From contig JAFGCN010000003.1 in the NCBI GenBank assembly GCA_016932615.1, positions 1 to 59,614 on the forward strand: a stretch of DNA of 59,614 nt, written 5' to 3'. The notes below the pieces were generated by a model. The model searched no databases and was not told the origin of the DNA. It saw only the letters and a list, made by a program, of their open reading frames with translations. Of the stretch, positions 35,325 to 43,733 are shown piece by piece. A program made the translations under genes and the position numbers. This DNA comes from Candidatus Aenigmatarchaeota archaeon (lineage in GTDB: Archaea; Aenigmatarchaeota; Aenigmatarchaeia; QMZS01). The first letter of the stretch is position 1. Every line of letters begins with the position of its first letter.

Positions 35325-36159
35325 GTTGATGCGACCCAGGCAGTGGTACAAGAACTTGTTTGTTTTCGCTGCCGCTTTCTTTTCAGGAAACCTGTTTGAC
35401 ACTCACCTTATGGCCTTGAGCTTTATCGGATTTGTCTCACTATGCCTGGTTTCGTCCGCCAACTACGCGCTAAATGATGCGATAGATTTTCAAAGGGACA
35501 AGCTGAACCCCGAGAAAAGAATCCGGCCGATTGCTTCCGGCAAGGTTTCAAGACGGGCGGGCACCGCTTTTGCGCTTGTCCTATATGCCATTGGAATGTC
35601 GGCAGGGTATTTTCTGGGCTTGGAATTTCTTTCGATTCTTGCCTTCTTCTCAGCCCTGACAATTTCCTACTCAGTGTACTTCAAGCATGTCGCCTTTCTG
35701 GATATAATCTTCATTGGCATTAACTTTGTCCTGAGGGCAGTTGCAGGCGTTCTGATTATTGGGGTGGCGCTTAGCCCCTGGTTTTTCCTGTCCCTGTTTT
35801 TCCTGTCATTTTATCTGGTGCTTGGAAAGAGGCAGGGAGAACTCCTGTTCCTTGGCAAGAAGGCGCCAAAACATAAGCCGGTCCTGGCGGTTTACGATAT
35901 CGAAATCGTGCGGGACCTCATGCAGGTTTTCATGAGTTGCCTGATAATCCTCTACGGGCTTTACGCATTTTTTACCGAGCGCCTGTTCTTGCTCTTCCTA
36001 TATCCATTCCTCCTATATGCACTTTTCAGGTTCTACTACCTTGCAAAAATCGGCCACCCTGCTTCAAGGGAGCTTGAAAGGGCTTTTCTTGACAGAGGGT
36101 TTCTTGCAAGCGCCGTTCTTTTTGGCATAGGTCTTTTTTTGGGGCTTTATGTATTATGA
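35299..36159 (+). CDS. UbiA-family decaprenyl-phosphate phosphoribosyltransferase-like enzyme
   Basis: 286 residues from the ATG at 35299 (35284 is also possible), overlapping the previous stop. Eight or nine transmembrane helices. The Asp-rich motif NDAIDFQRDKLNPEKRIRP followed by IASG is that of DPPR synthase (mycobacterial Rv3806c), which joins PRPP-derived ribose-5-phosphate to polyprenyl phosphate, rather than that of ubiquinone or heme prenyltransferases. The neighbours (PAP2, GtrA, GT-C) support the same pathway. Confidence 0.82.
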   Translation: MSSPGDLLRLMRPRQWYKNLFVFAAAFFSGNLFDTHLMALSFIGFVSLCLVSSANYALNDAIDFQRDKLNPEKRIRPIASGKVSRRAGTAFALVLYAIGMSAGYFLGLEFLSILAFFSALTISYSVYFKHVAFLDIIFIGINFVLRAVAGVLIIGVALSPWFFLSLFFLSFYLVLGKRQGELLFLGKKAPKHKPVLAVYDIEIVRDLMQVFMSCLIILYGLYAFFTERLFLLFLYPFLLYALFRFYYLAKIGHPASRELERAFLDRGFLASAVLFGIGLFLGLYVL

Positions 36160-36671
36160 AGTGGATGCGGCACCTGGACCACTATGTAAACGAGATTCTT
36201 GAGCAGGTGACAAGCTTTGGCGGGATGTTCTTTCACTTGTTCCTTATTTGCTTCATGTTTGCCTTGGGCGAAATAATTCTCTCTCTTCAGCTTTTTGCTT
36301 CTTTCATTCTTACATATGCAGTTACTTTGGTGCTGCGGCTTGCACACTTTCGGGACAGGCCCAAAAAACTGGCTTACTCGAACATAATCGAGAAGGTTGA
36401 GGCATCCTCCTTTCCAAGTCTCCACTCGATGAGGGTCTCTGCGATTTTCTGCCTGTTCTACCTTTTTTACGGCCCGGGGCTGGTTTCCTTAATCTTTCTT
36501 GGGACCGCTTTGGCGGTTTTTTTGAGCAGGCACTGGCTTAAAAAGCATCACCCAAGTGACATTCTTGCCGGTGCAATTCTGGGCGTCCTTGTGGGAATCT
36601 TTGTAGCCGGGCTTGGGTTTGGTGGCTTGGAATCTCTGGTAGAATCTGTTGTGTTGGGTGTGGCTGGCTGA
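36156..36671 (+). CDS. PAP2-family phosphatase
   Basis: 171 residues, about five helices, ATGA overlap with the UbiA gene. The PAP2 triad of motifs is present: RDRPKK (about 66-71), SSFPSLHSM (about 84-92), and SRHWLKKHHPSD (about 124-135). By position it matches Rv3807c, the phosphatase that removes the 5-phosphate from polyprenylphosphoryl-5-phosphoribose. General undecaprenyl-PP phosphatase activity is the alternative. Confidence 0.85.
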   Translation: MKWMRHLDHYVNEILEQVTSFGGMFFHLFLICFMFALGEIILSLQLFASFILTYAVTLVLRLAHFRDRPKKLAYSNIIEKVEASSFPSLHSMRVSAIFCLFYLFYGPGLVSLIFLGTALAVFLSRHWLKKHHPSDILAGAILGVLVGIFVAGLGFGGLESLVESVVLGVAG

Positions 36672-36696
36672 TGGTTTCTCGAAAGGTTGAGGGGTT

Positions 36697-37140
36697 ATGA
36701 TTATGGTAAGGGGAAGCCTGAGCATAAAAGACCGGATAAGAGACGGCATATTCTGCTACTTTGGAGCCCAGTTCATAAAATATAACCTTCTGGGCATGAT
36801 TGGCTTTTTGCTTAACCTGGGAGCTACCTTTGCGCTGGCGGAATTTTTTCTTGGGCGTGAAAGTTACCTTGTTGCCTTTTTAATAGGAAACATAATCAAC
36901 ACGTTTTATAACTATCTGGTTTATGTCAGGCATGTCTTTCCTGTAAAGGGGCTTAGTGACGTCAAGAAGGCTTTTTTCTTCGTCTATTCGGGAGGGGTCA
37001 TACTCTTGCAGATGTTTTTTGCAGACAGGATTGTATTGTTCGTGGGGCTTGATTGGTACCTTCCCGTTCTGGCCTTGGTGATTGGCGCAATCGGCACATT
37101 CAGCTACTTTGTGTTCAAAAGTCACTTGTTTACTTCCTGA
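36697..37140 (+). CDS. GtrA-family membrane protein
   Basis: 147 residues, four transmembrane helices: KYNLLGMIGFLLNLGATFAL, then two pairs of helices ending FVFKSHLF. GtrA proteins help move polyprenyl-phosphate sugars across the membrane; the mycobacterial Rv3789 relative works beside DPPR synthase. It is clearly related to the N-terminal domain of the fusion protein at 33471. It follows the PAP2 gene by 25 bases; the ATG at 36703 is an alternative start. Confidence 0.85.
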   Translation: MIMVRGSLSIKDRIRDGIFCYFGAQFIKYNLLGMIGFLLNLGATFALAEFFLGRESYLVAFLIGNIINTFYNYLVYVRHVFPVKGLSDVKKAFFFVYSGGVILLQMFFADRIVLFVGLDWYLPVLALVIGAIGTFSYFVFKSHLFTS

Positions 37141-37151
37141 GTGGTGGTCCG

Positions 37152-37160
37152 CATATATAG
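37152..37160 (+). promoter_or_regulatory. TATA box before MscS-like gene
   Basis: CATATATAG lies 21-29 bases upstream of the ATG at 37181. It shows that the ORF's upstream in-frame start at 37082, inside the GtrA gene, is not used. Confidence 0.6.
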
Positions 37161-37180
37161 CCCGCCCGGTTCATATACAT

Positions 37181-38134
37181 ATGAGGCCGAGAATAGTTCG
37201 GATGGCTTTGATACTTCTTCTTGCAGTATCAGTAATCGTACTCAACCAGTATTTTCCAAACCCTCTTTTTCCAAAGCTATACTACAGCACTCTTGCCTTT
37301 GCGGTAACCTATGGGTTTTTCAGCATATTTATCTACTCTTCCGCCAAAAAGCGGCTTGCCGACAAGAAGGCAGTTTATTCCTTCAGGAAAGTTCTTTCAG
37401 CCATTCACCTTCTTGTGCTGTCCGCGCTTCTCATCCTGATATGGGTTGAAGACCCGTTTTCTGTCCTAATAGCTTACGGCATTATCGGTGCCGGCGCGGC
37501 AATAGCTCTTCAGGACGTTTTCAAGAGCGTAGCTGGCGGGATATTCATATTCGTTGCCAAGCCCTTCCGGGTCGGAGACCGGATTTCCATAAACTCCCGC
37601 ACAGGAGATGTGATGGATATTGGGCTTTTCTATACCACTCTTCTTGAAACCGGCGGGTGGATAAAGGGAGACCAGCCATCAGGGCGGCTGATTATCGTAC
37701 CAAACAATGCGGTCCTTTCCCAGGGGCTTGACAACTACACGAAAGACCATGAGTTCATATGGGATGAGATTACTCTCCCGATTACCTATGACAGCGACTG
37801 CAAGGAAGCCCAGAAAATACTGCTTTCTCTTGTTTCCCGTGAGACGAAGCAGGCCGTGGGAAGGGCGAACAAGGAGATTTCGAAGCTTGAGGAAAAATAC
37901 TACCTTGAGGCGAAAGCGACGGAGCCGTCGGTTTTTGTCAAGCTTACCGACAACTGGATTGAGCTGGGGGTGAGGTACATTACTGAAACAAGAAGGAGGC
38001 GCGCTACAAACAGCTATCTGAGCCAGCTAATCCTGGAGGCGATTAAAAAATCGAAAAATGTCAGGATTGCTTCTGAGACAATAGATGTTTCGGTCAGCCG
38101 GGCCGCCCGAAGGAAGAAGAAATCGGGCGTGTAA
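37181..38134 (+). CDS. MscS-family mechanosensitive channel
   Basis: 317 residues from the ATG at 37181. Three or four N-terminal helices, then the MscS pore helix and beta domain: GAGAAIALQDVFKSVAGGIF followed by KPFRVGDRI, and a VPNNAVLSQG strand. The cytoplasmic cage ends with a basic tail. It should release solutes on osmotic downshock. It has its own promoter and probably does not belong to the preceding operon. Confidence 0.9.
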   Translation: MRPRIVRMALILLLAVSVIVLNQYFPNPLFPKLYYSTLAFAVTYGFFSIFIYSSAKKRLADKKAVYSFRKVLSAIHLLVLSALLILIWVEDPFSVLIAYGIIGAGAAIALQDVFKSVAGGIFIFVAKPFRVGDRISINSRTGDVMDIGLFYTTLLETGGWIKGDQPSGRLIIVPNNAVLSQGLDNYTKDHEFIWDEITLPITYDSDCKEAQKILLSLVSRETKQAVGRANKEISKLEEKYYLEAKATEPSVFVKLTDNWIELGVRYITETRRRRATNSYLSQLILEAIKKSKNVRIASETIDVSVSRAARRKKKSGV

Positions 38135-38242
38135 TTTTTAAGAAATATTTCTGAAATGCGATTGTGTTTGTTTTGTGTTCTTTGGGAAATCTGCTTCTCT
38201 TGGGGAATTTAGAGATAACTCTGCTAGTTCAATAGTGGAAAT

Positions 38243-38839
38243 ATGATTCGAACCTGGAAGGATCGGTGGTGGGAAATGGACGGCCTGGCGAAGAGGGCTG
38301 GAGGGTTTGCACTCGAAGCAGGCGGAAACTTCAAAGCGGGGCCCTACTCATTTTTTTTGCGCGAGGGAAGCCCAGAGCGGCTGGGCTATTTCTTTGGCGG
38401 AACGGAGGTGCTCAGGTCTCTCGAGCCGAATCCCTACCTGAAGTGCAACACAGGAAGCGAAATATTTTACGCCCGCCCGGAGGGCTATTCTCTTCGAACC
38501 CGGATTGGCGAGTCTCCTTCTTTTGAAGTGGCGTGGAAAGGAAACTGCATTCTTGTCGAGGGAGATCGCCTTAGAGTTGAGGTGTTTGATAAAAATAGAC
38601 TTCTCCTGTCGTACACTGCTCCCTGGTGGGAGGCAAAAATAGCCGGGGGCAGACCATCTGAAGAGGTATTTTCGGGGCAGTTTCCATTGTCGATAGCTGA
38701 AGCGGACACCTTGGAAGTTCTTGGGGTGGAGGCAATGGCGCCCAGAGTGAAAAAGCCGGCAGATTTTGGGGCGGAGTTTTTGAGCGCATCGGAGCTTAAT
38801 CAGGCACTGGCTACGCTTGAGATGTATCTTGGGAAGTGA
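38243..38839 (+). CDS. Hypothetical protein
   Basis: 198 residues, no family recognised. Predicted beta-rich with many aromatic residues and two Cys (KCNTG; NCILVEG); a short helical C-terminus. Soluble. The following gene has its own TATA box, so this one is probably monocistronic. Confidence 0.55.
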   Translation: MIRTWKDRWWEMDGLAKRAGGFALEAGGNFKAGPYSFFLREGSPERLGYFFGGTEVLRSLEPNPYLKCNTGSEIFYARPEGYSLRTRIGESPSFEVAWKGNCILVEGDRLRVEVFDKNRLLLSYTAPWWEAKIAGGRPSEEVFSGQFPLSIAEADTLEVLGVEAMAPRVKKPADFGAEFLSASELNQALATLEMYLGK

Positions 38840-38890
38840 AGTTTGGAGGTAGAATATGGGCATTGCAATCGTCAAGTCTTTTTTGTATGA

Positions 38891-38899
38891 TTTATATAT
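38891..38899 (+). promoter_or_regulatory. TATA box before exported protein gene
   Basis: TTTATATAT sits 18-26 bases before the ATG at 38917 and rules out the longer in-frame start at 38836. Confidence 0.6.
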
Positions 38900-38916
38900 C
38901 TCTGGCTCTTATTTTT

Positions 38917-39843
38917 ATGGCGTACCTAAATCGGGCTCTTGGTTTTGGAAGTCCACATAATGATGTGGTGCTGGGTGATTTGGCAAAGTATTTTGGAGGC
39001 ACTTATGAAAGCCTTGCTCCAGATGCGAGAGGGCTTCTTCTGCCTCGCGGCGTAAAGCTTACAAAGCGCAGGGCGTTTGAGTTGGGCTTTTTTGGGGCAC
39101 TTTCACTTAGTCAAACCGCGCATGCTGCCGGACTTGATGGATTTAATTATACAGACCCTTCAGCAATAGGTTACAATGGCGACGGCTCTTTGGCACCTGC
39201 AATCGGTCTTGAAGGCGCTTACTTTGACCTAAATGGCCTTCCTTTGACGGGAGACATGCCATTTATGCAGAATGTATTTGGAGCAGAAGCAAAGCTGACC
39301 TTTGGCCAGAATGTCTGCGCCCCCGACGGAACAAACTGCTCTTCACTAGGCACAGCTGATTACTCAGGCAACATTTCAGTTAAGAATATTCTGGGCGGGG
39401 CTGAAGTTTCAGGAGGGCTAAAGCTTCCCACTGGAGTTAGCTACTCTTTTGAGGGAAAAGGCGCTCTGAATGAAACTTCTGGTGTATTTAGTGCGTCAGG
39501 TAAAGTGCTCACTCCAGAGGGCTTGAATGCAGGCAACTTCAGCCTCAGGCCCTTGGAGAATGGGGTCGGGTTTAAGGTTGACCTTTCCACTCCGGAAGGA
39601 AACTTTAGTTTTGATGACGTGTGCATCCTGAAACCGGACGGGGGCATTTTGTGCAATGGCAGTGGAAGGATGGATGGCGCAAATTTCACTCTTAATCATG
39701 ACTGCCGCCCTGTGCAGAACATTGTCGGAGAGCCCAGCTTTTTGTGCTGTGATGAAATCTTGAATGTGTCTCCCGATGGCTTTGATGGAAATGTTTCCCA
39801 AGAGAGGGAGTTTTGCATAAAGAATTTATGGGCGAGCCCTTAG
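38917..39843 (+). CDS. Exported protein with Tat-like signal
   Basis: 308 residues from the ATG at 38917. A polar N-region of about 50 residues precedes TKRRAFELGFFGALSLSQ-TAHA-A, a twin-arginine-like hydrophobic signal with an A-x-A cleavage site near residue 68. The mature part is beta-rich, Gly/Asn-rich, with many N-x-S/T sites and paired cysteines (CAPDGTNC; CC near the end), as in surface proteins. No family recognised; the N-region is longer than usual for Tat substrates. Confidence 0.55.
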   Translation: MAYLNRALGFGSPHNDVVLGDLAKYFGGTYESLAPDARGLLLPRGVKLTKRRAFELGFFGALSLSQTAHAAGLDGFNYTDPSAIGYNGDGSLAPAIGLEGAYFDLNGLPLTGDMPFMQNVFGAEAKLTFGQNVCAPDGTNCSSLGTADYSGNISVKNILGGAEVSGGLKLPTGVSYSFEGKGALNETSGVFSASGKVLTPEGLNAGNFSLRPLENGVGFKVDLSTPEGNFSFDDVCILKPDGGILCNGSGRMDGANFTLNHDCRPVQNIVGEPSFLCCDEILNVSPDGFDGNVSQEREFCIKNLWASP

Positions 39844-39907
39844 ATTCAGGCCTCTAAAGGTTTTCTTAATTGGATTCAGATTCATTTAATATCAGTTTCC
39901 TATCATT

Positions 39908-40909
39908 ATGGCAAAAATCGCCTTTTTTGAAGTCAGGCCCTGGGAGGAGGAATACCTTTCAGGGAAGCTTAAGGGGCATACTTTGCAGTTTTTTTCCGAG
40001 CCGGTTTCTGGCAAGAATCTTGAGAAGGCAGAGGATTCTGAAATTATTGCGGCGTTCATCAGCTCGAAGGTAACGCCAGAAGTCCTTAAAGCCCTCCCAG
40101 ACCTAAAGCTGGTATCAACCATGTCGACCGGCTTTGACCATATTGACCTTTCCGCCTGCTCTGCAAGGGGAATCAAGGTCTGCAACGTGCCCTGCTACGG
40201 CGAAAACACCGTAGCGGAGCACACTTTCGCGCTTATCCTGTCGCTTTCAAGAAACGTCCACAAGTCATATGTAAGAACTTTGAAGGACGACTTTTCGATT
40301 GATGGCCTTGTGGGCTTCGACCTCAAGGGGAAGACAATCGGTATAATCGGCGGCGGCCACATTGGCCTTCACGTCGCAAGGATGGCAAGGGCGTTTGGTA
40401 TGCACGTTCGCGTTTATGACGTCAACAGAAACGAGTTTTTGGCGGAAGTCATAAACTTCAAGTATTCGCCGCTTGGCGAGCTTCTGGCAGAGTCTGACAT
40501 CGTCTCGCTTCACGTGCCTTACAACAAAAACACGCATCACCTGATAAACCGGGAAAACATCGCCAAGATGAAAAAGGGCGCAGTCCTGATAAACACGGCA
40601 AGAGGCGCGGTCGTCGACACTGACGCGCTTTATGAGGCATTGAAGTCGGGAAAGATTTCAGGTGCCGGCCTTGACGTAATCGAGGGCGAAGACCTGATAA
40701 AGGAGGAGCATGCGCTCCTGCACGAGTCCGGAAACCCGGGCAAGTGGCGTGAGATTGTGCGCGACCAGAAGATTTTCAGGATGGACAATGTGGTTTTCAC
40801 GCCTCACAATGCCTTCAATAGCCGTGAGGCCCTGATAAGAATCCTGGACACGACTGTGGAAAACATCGAGGGCTTTTTGAAGGGCGGGAAGGCGAATTTT
40901 GTTGGTTAG
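39908..40909 (+). CDS. D-isomer-specific 2-hydroxyacid dehydrogenase
   Basis: 333 residues. NAD-binding motif IGGGHIGLHVAR near residue 145, then the catalytic set: Arg in NTARGAVVD, Glu in DVIEGED, His in FTPHNAFNS. The layout resembles D-lactate dehydrogenase. It would interconvert a 2-ketoacid and a D-2-hydroxyacid with NAD(H). TATA-like TTTAATAT lies about 25 bases before the ATG. It converges with the MCM-like gene. Confidence 0.9.
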   Translation: MAKIAFFEVRPWEEEYLSGKLKGHTLQFFSEPVSGKNLEKAEDSEIIAAFISSKVTPEVLKALPDLKLVSTMSTGFDHIDLSACSARGIKVCNVPCYGENTVAEHTFALILSLSRNVHKSYVRTLKDDFSIDGLVGFDLKGKTIGIIGGGHIGLHVARMARAFGMHVRVYDVNRNEFLAEVINFKYSPLGELLAESDIVSLHVPYNKNTHHLINRENIAKMKKGAVLINTARGAVVDTDALYEALKSGKISGAGLDVIEGEDLIKEEHALLHESGNPGKWREIVRDQKIFRMDNVVFTPHNAFNSREALIRILDTTVENIEGFLKGGKANFVG

Positions 40910-42736
40910 TTATAATAGCCTAATGTGATCTTTTTTAGTTAAGGGATAGCCAAAAATTAGTCCTTCATCACTTAACCTTTTGATAAGTTTTTCTAAGTTC
41001 TCAATATTGCTTTCGTTTGCTTTTTTGGAAAGTTCTTCAAGAGATACCTCCTTTCCGGGGTCGTTTTTTTCTAAGGATTTTATTAAATCGAAGAGCTTAC
41101 TTAGATTAGAACGGGATTCTGAAGCTACGGGTTCGGGTGCTTTAGCTTCAAAGTTAAATCTCAGGTCTCTTAGATAGGCATTTACAATTCTAATGGCCCT
41201 CCTAGTATCTTCCTCTTCTACTTTGCAGGATAATCTGGCTCTGGCTGAAGCTTCAGAAAGCTTGTGCAGAGTTTCGGTTATTCTCAAGGGATTTAGCCAT
41301 TCGGGAGTTAGGTATTCTTGAAGTGGAATTTTTTTACTTAATCCTTCGCAGAACGCTCCAAGTTGTTTTTGGCGCTCTTCAGTAAACTCAAGAATTCGTA
41401 TATTTGTTTTTGAGTATCTGAGGTATTCCTCTAATTTCTCCTTTTTCAACATATCTTCTTGTTCAGGAGGAGTGGAAGTATCGTTAACCTTTAATTCTCT
41501 TTTAATAAAAATCAGATCAAACAGGGGGGCTAGGTCTTTGAATATTAGTTGTTCATCCAAGGATACATAGTCTGAGATTACACCTCGTCTAGGATATGCA
41601 CACACAATCACTCCAAAATTACCTTCATACCCCATAGTGAATTCCAGAAGTTCCCTTAGTTTTTTGTCTTGTTGGAATTCATCGAAAATTACGGTCCAAG
41701 GTTTTTCTTCTTCGAATTTTTTTCCTATGGCATTTGTGGTGGCTATCAGTGGAATCTCGTAGGTCTTTGGTAAGTTGCTTTGGATATTTTTTAAGAGTGA
41801 GGTTTTTCCTGTGCCAGGATTACCTACGATGAGTATCTTTATATTCCCTTGGAGAATATTTCCATCCTTGCTCTGCTTAGTTATCCCCCCAAAAGAGAGT
41901 AATAATAACGCTTCTGCCAGTTCCTTATAATCCCTGGCACAAGGCATGATTCTTTCTGAAAGCTTTTCAAAGAAATTTGGGGTTTTTGATAGTTCTTGAA
42001 AGTGCTCATATTGTTTGGGGTTCTTGACCACCGCAGGTTCAGTTTCTTCACCTTCAATAGAGTTTACTTCAAAAACGAGGTTAGGCTGATATAGGTTGTC
42101 CTCTGGGAGTCTTTTCAATTCCATTAAGATTCCATTTACCCTTAGGGAATTGCCTGCTTTCATCCTAGAATGTACCTCTGGATTCGATAGGGGTTCATTA
42201 AATCTTAGCTCTAGTTTTTGCTTGGTTTCTGGATCAGAAATAATTATTCTAAACTGGTTCGTTTTTTTATTGTCCTTGATGGGTATATCTTTGAGGTTCT
42301 TGCAAATAGGACACGGTGCATATTCCAGTCGTTCCCTGAGTTGTTTTTGTTCGAAGAGATTGCCACAATTAGCGCATTCATGAATCGTTTTGGTAATTCT
42401 AATATGTATCTCAGAAACTTCAGAGATATATCCCCTTAAGGTCAAAAACTTGCCCAAGTGTTTCATTTTCATGTTTTTTAAGGTTACTTCTTGGCTTTTT
42501 GGGAGGTTCCTGAACTGTATTGCGGGCAGTCTTGGCAGGTCAAAGTCCTCGACAACTTCTCCAAAAAGCGCAATATATTCCTCAGGCGACTCCAGAAGCT
42601 TCTCTCCAATCTCCGGCGCAAACTTATCAAGGTCTGCGAAATTCACCACAAGCGGCTTTCCGTGAGTCGATGCAAATACCAGGGGGTCGTAGTACTCTGC
42701 CCTTATGAAATCGTATATCTGCTCTTTAAGTTCCAT
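40910..42736 (-). CDS. Degenerate MCM-family protein
   Basis: 608 residues. N-terminal MCM domain A (about 1-85), zinc ribbon C121-x2-C124...C142-x2-C145, OB fold, then an AAA+ core with Walker A GNPGTGKT (305-312) and Walker B-like VIFDEF, and a C-terminal winged helix (about 545-608). Unlike replicative MCMs it lacks the helix-2 insert, and the usual SRFDLIF arginine-finger motif reads APLFDLIF (403-410). Bases up to about 42480 are AT-rich, while the first 85 codons match the host composition. It may be a non-replicative paralogue or of mobile-element origin. Confidence 0.75.
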   Translation of the reverse strand: MELKEQIYDFIRAEYYDPLVFASTHGKPLVVNFADLDKFAPEIGEKLLESPEEYIALFGEVVEDFDLPRLPAIQFRNLPKSQEVTLKNMKMKHLGKFLTLRGYISEVSEIHIRITKTIHECANCGNLFEQKQLRERLEYAPCPICKNLKDIPIKDNKKTNQFRIIISDPETKQKLELRFNEPLSNPEVHSRMKAGNSLRVNGILMELKRLPEDNLYQPNLVFEVNSIEGEETEPAVVKNPKQYEHFQELSKTPNFFEKLSERIMPCARDYKELAEALLLLSFGGITKQSKDGNILQGNIKILIVGNPGTGKTSLLKNIQSNLPKTYEIPLIATTNAIGKKFEEEKPWTVIFDEFQQDKKLRELLEFTMGYEGNFGVIVCAYPRRGVISDYVSLDEQLIFKDLAPLFDLIFIKRELKVNDTSTPPEQEDMLKKEKLEEYLRYSKTNIRILEFTEERQKQLGAFCEGLSKKIPLQEYLTPEWLNPLRITETLHKLSEASARARLSCKVEEEDTRRAIRIVNAYLRDLRFNFEAKAPEPVASESRSNLSKLFDLIKSLEKNDPGKEVSLEELSKKANESNIENLEKLIKRLSDEGLIFGYPLTKKDHIRLL

Positions 42737-42818
42737 AACCTATCCACCTATTTACTCTTTCTTAAAAAGACTCTGAAACAGGCGGAACATTTGAAGTAGC
42801 AAGAGTCAGAAATTTGGA

Positions 42819-42826
42819 TTTAAATA
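42819..42826 (+). promoter_or_regulatory. TATA box before SPFH gene
   Basis: TTTAAATA is 21-28 bases before the ATG at 42847 and shows that the earlier in-frame start at 42814 is not used. Confidence 0.55.
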
Positions 42827-42846
42827 ACTATTCTCGTGTAACAATT

Positions 42847-43728
42847 ATGTCAGAAAGCTCAGAGGTTCAGGCGTACGCGAACAAGTTCACAGAGAGCGTG
42901 GTTTCCGGCGCTCCTGCAATCAGCGCAGGCGACAATTTCAGCCCTTATACTTCAGGAGTCCCAAAGGACTACCAGAAAGGGCTTATTGCCATTTCAAACA
43001 GGATAATCCCGGGAGTTTACCCGTTTACTGTCGACCAGTACGACAAGTGCGTCAAGTTCCGGCTTGGAAAATACGTCGGAACCCTTGAGCCGGGGCTTCG
43101 CTGGTATATCCCGGGAATCGATGATATTACCGAGGTTGACATGAGGATTACCCCTATGGACATAAGGACGCAGGAGGTCATTTCTGAGGACAACGTGACG
43201 CTTTACGTCAACGGCGTCGTTTTTTACAGGGTCGAAAGCCCGGAAAAGGCGGTTCTTGGCGTAAGCGACTACAAGGCCGCAGTGGCTCAGCTTGCCCAGT
43301 CGGCTCTTAGGGACATGTGCGGAAAGGCAAACCTTGATGACATCCTGACCAAGAGGGAAGAGCTTGGAAGAAAAATCAAGGAGATTGTCGACAAGGAAAC
43401 TGATGTCTGGGGAATCGACATAGCTGACGTCAAAATTACTGATATTTTCCTGCCTGAAAACATGAAGCGGGCGATGGCAAAGCAGGCGGAAGCCGAAAGG
43501 GAAAGGCGCGCCAAAGTCATTTCAGCCGAAGGCGAAGTCCAGGCGGCAAAGAAGCTCATCGAGGCCGCAAGAACGCTTGAGGGCTCGAAAGTCGCGCAGA
43601 ACCTTCGGGCATACCAGGCACTTGGGGAAATCACAGGGGAAGGAAAGTCCACAATTGTTTTCCCTTACCCGCTTGACCTGTCAGGGATTTCAAATTATCT
43701 TAAGGGGGAGGCAAAGGCCTCGGCGTAA
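42847..43728 (+). CDS. SPFH/Band 7 (stomatin/prohibitin-like) protein without membrane helix
   Basis: 293 residues from the ATG at 42847. The SPFH domain (about 50-230) is clear: IPGVYPFTVDQYDKCV, EPGLRWYIPGID, and the AEAERERRAKVISAEGE helix. Stomatins normally start with a membrane-inserting hairpin; here residues 1-50 are polar, so the protein may be cytosolic or attach through a partner. The next gene starts five bases after its stop, which links it to the paralogue array. Confidence 0.85.
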   Translation: MSESSEVQAYANKFTESVVSGAPAISAGDNFSPYTSGVPKDYQKGLIAISNRIIPGVYPFTVDQYDKCVKFRLGKYVGTLEPGLRWYIPGIDDITEVDMRITPMDIRTQEVISEDNVTLYVNGVVFYRVESPEKAVLGVSDYKAAVAQLAQSALRDMCGKANLDDILTKREELGRKIKEIVDKETDVWGIDIADVKITDIFLPENMKRAMAKQAEAERERRAKVISAEGEVQAAKKLIEAARTLEGSKVAQNLRAYQALGEITGEGKSTIVFPYPLDLSGISNYLKGEAKASA

Positions 43729-43733
43729 ATATT

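Noticed and set aside
36880-37125. Minus-strand 81-codon frame
   Set aside because: Antisense to the GtrA gene, without promoter or protein-like character.
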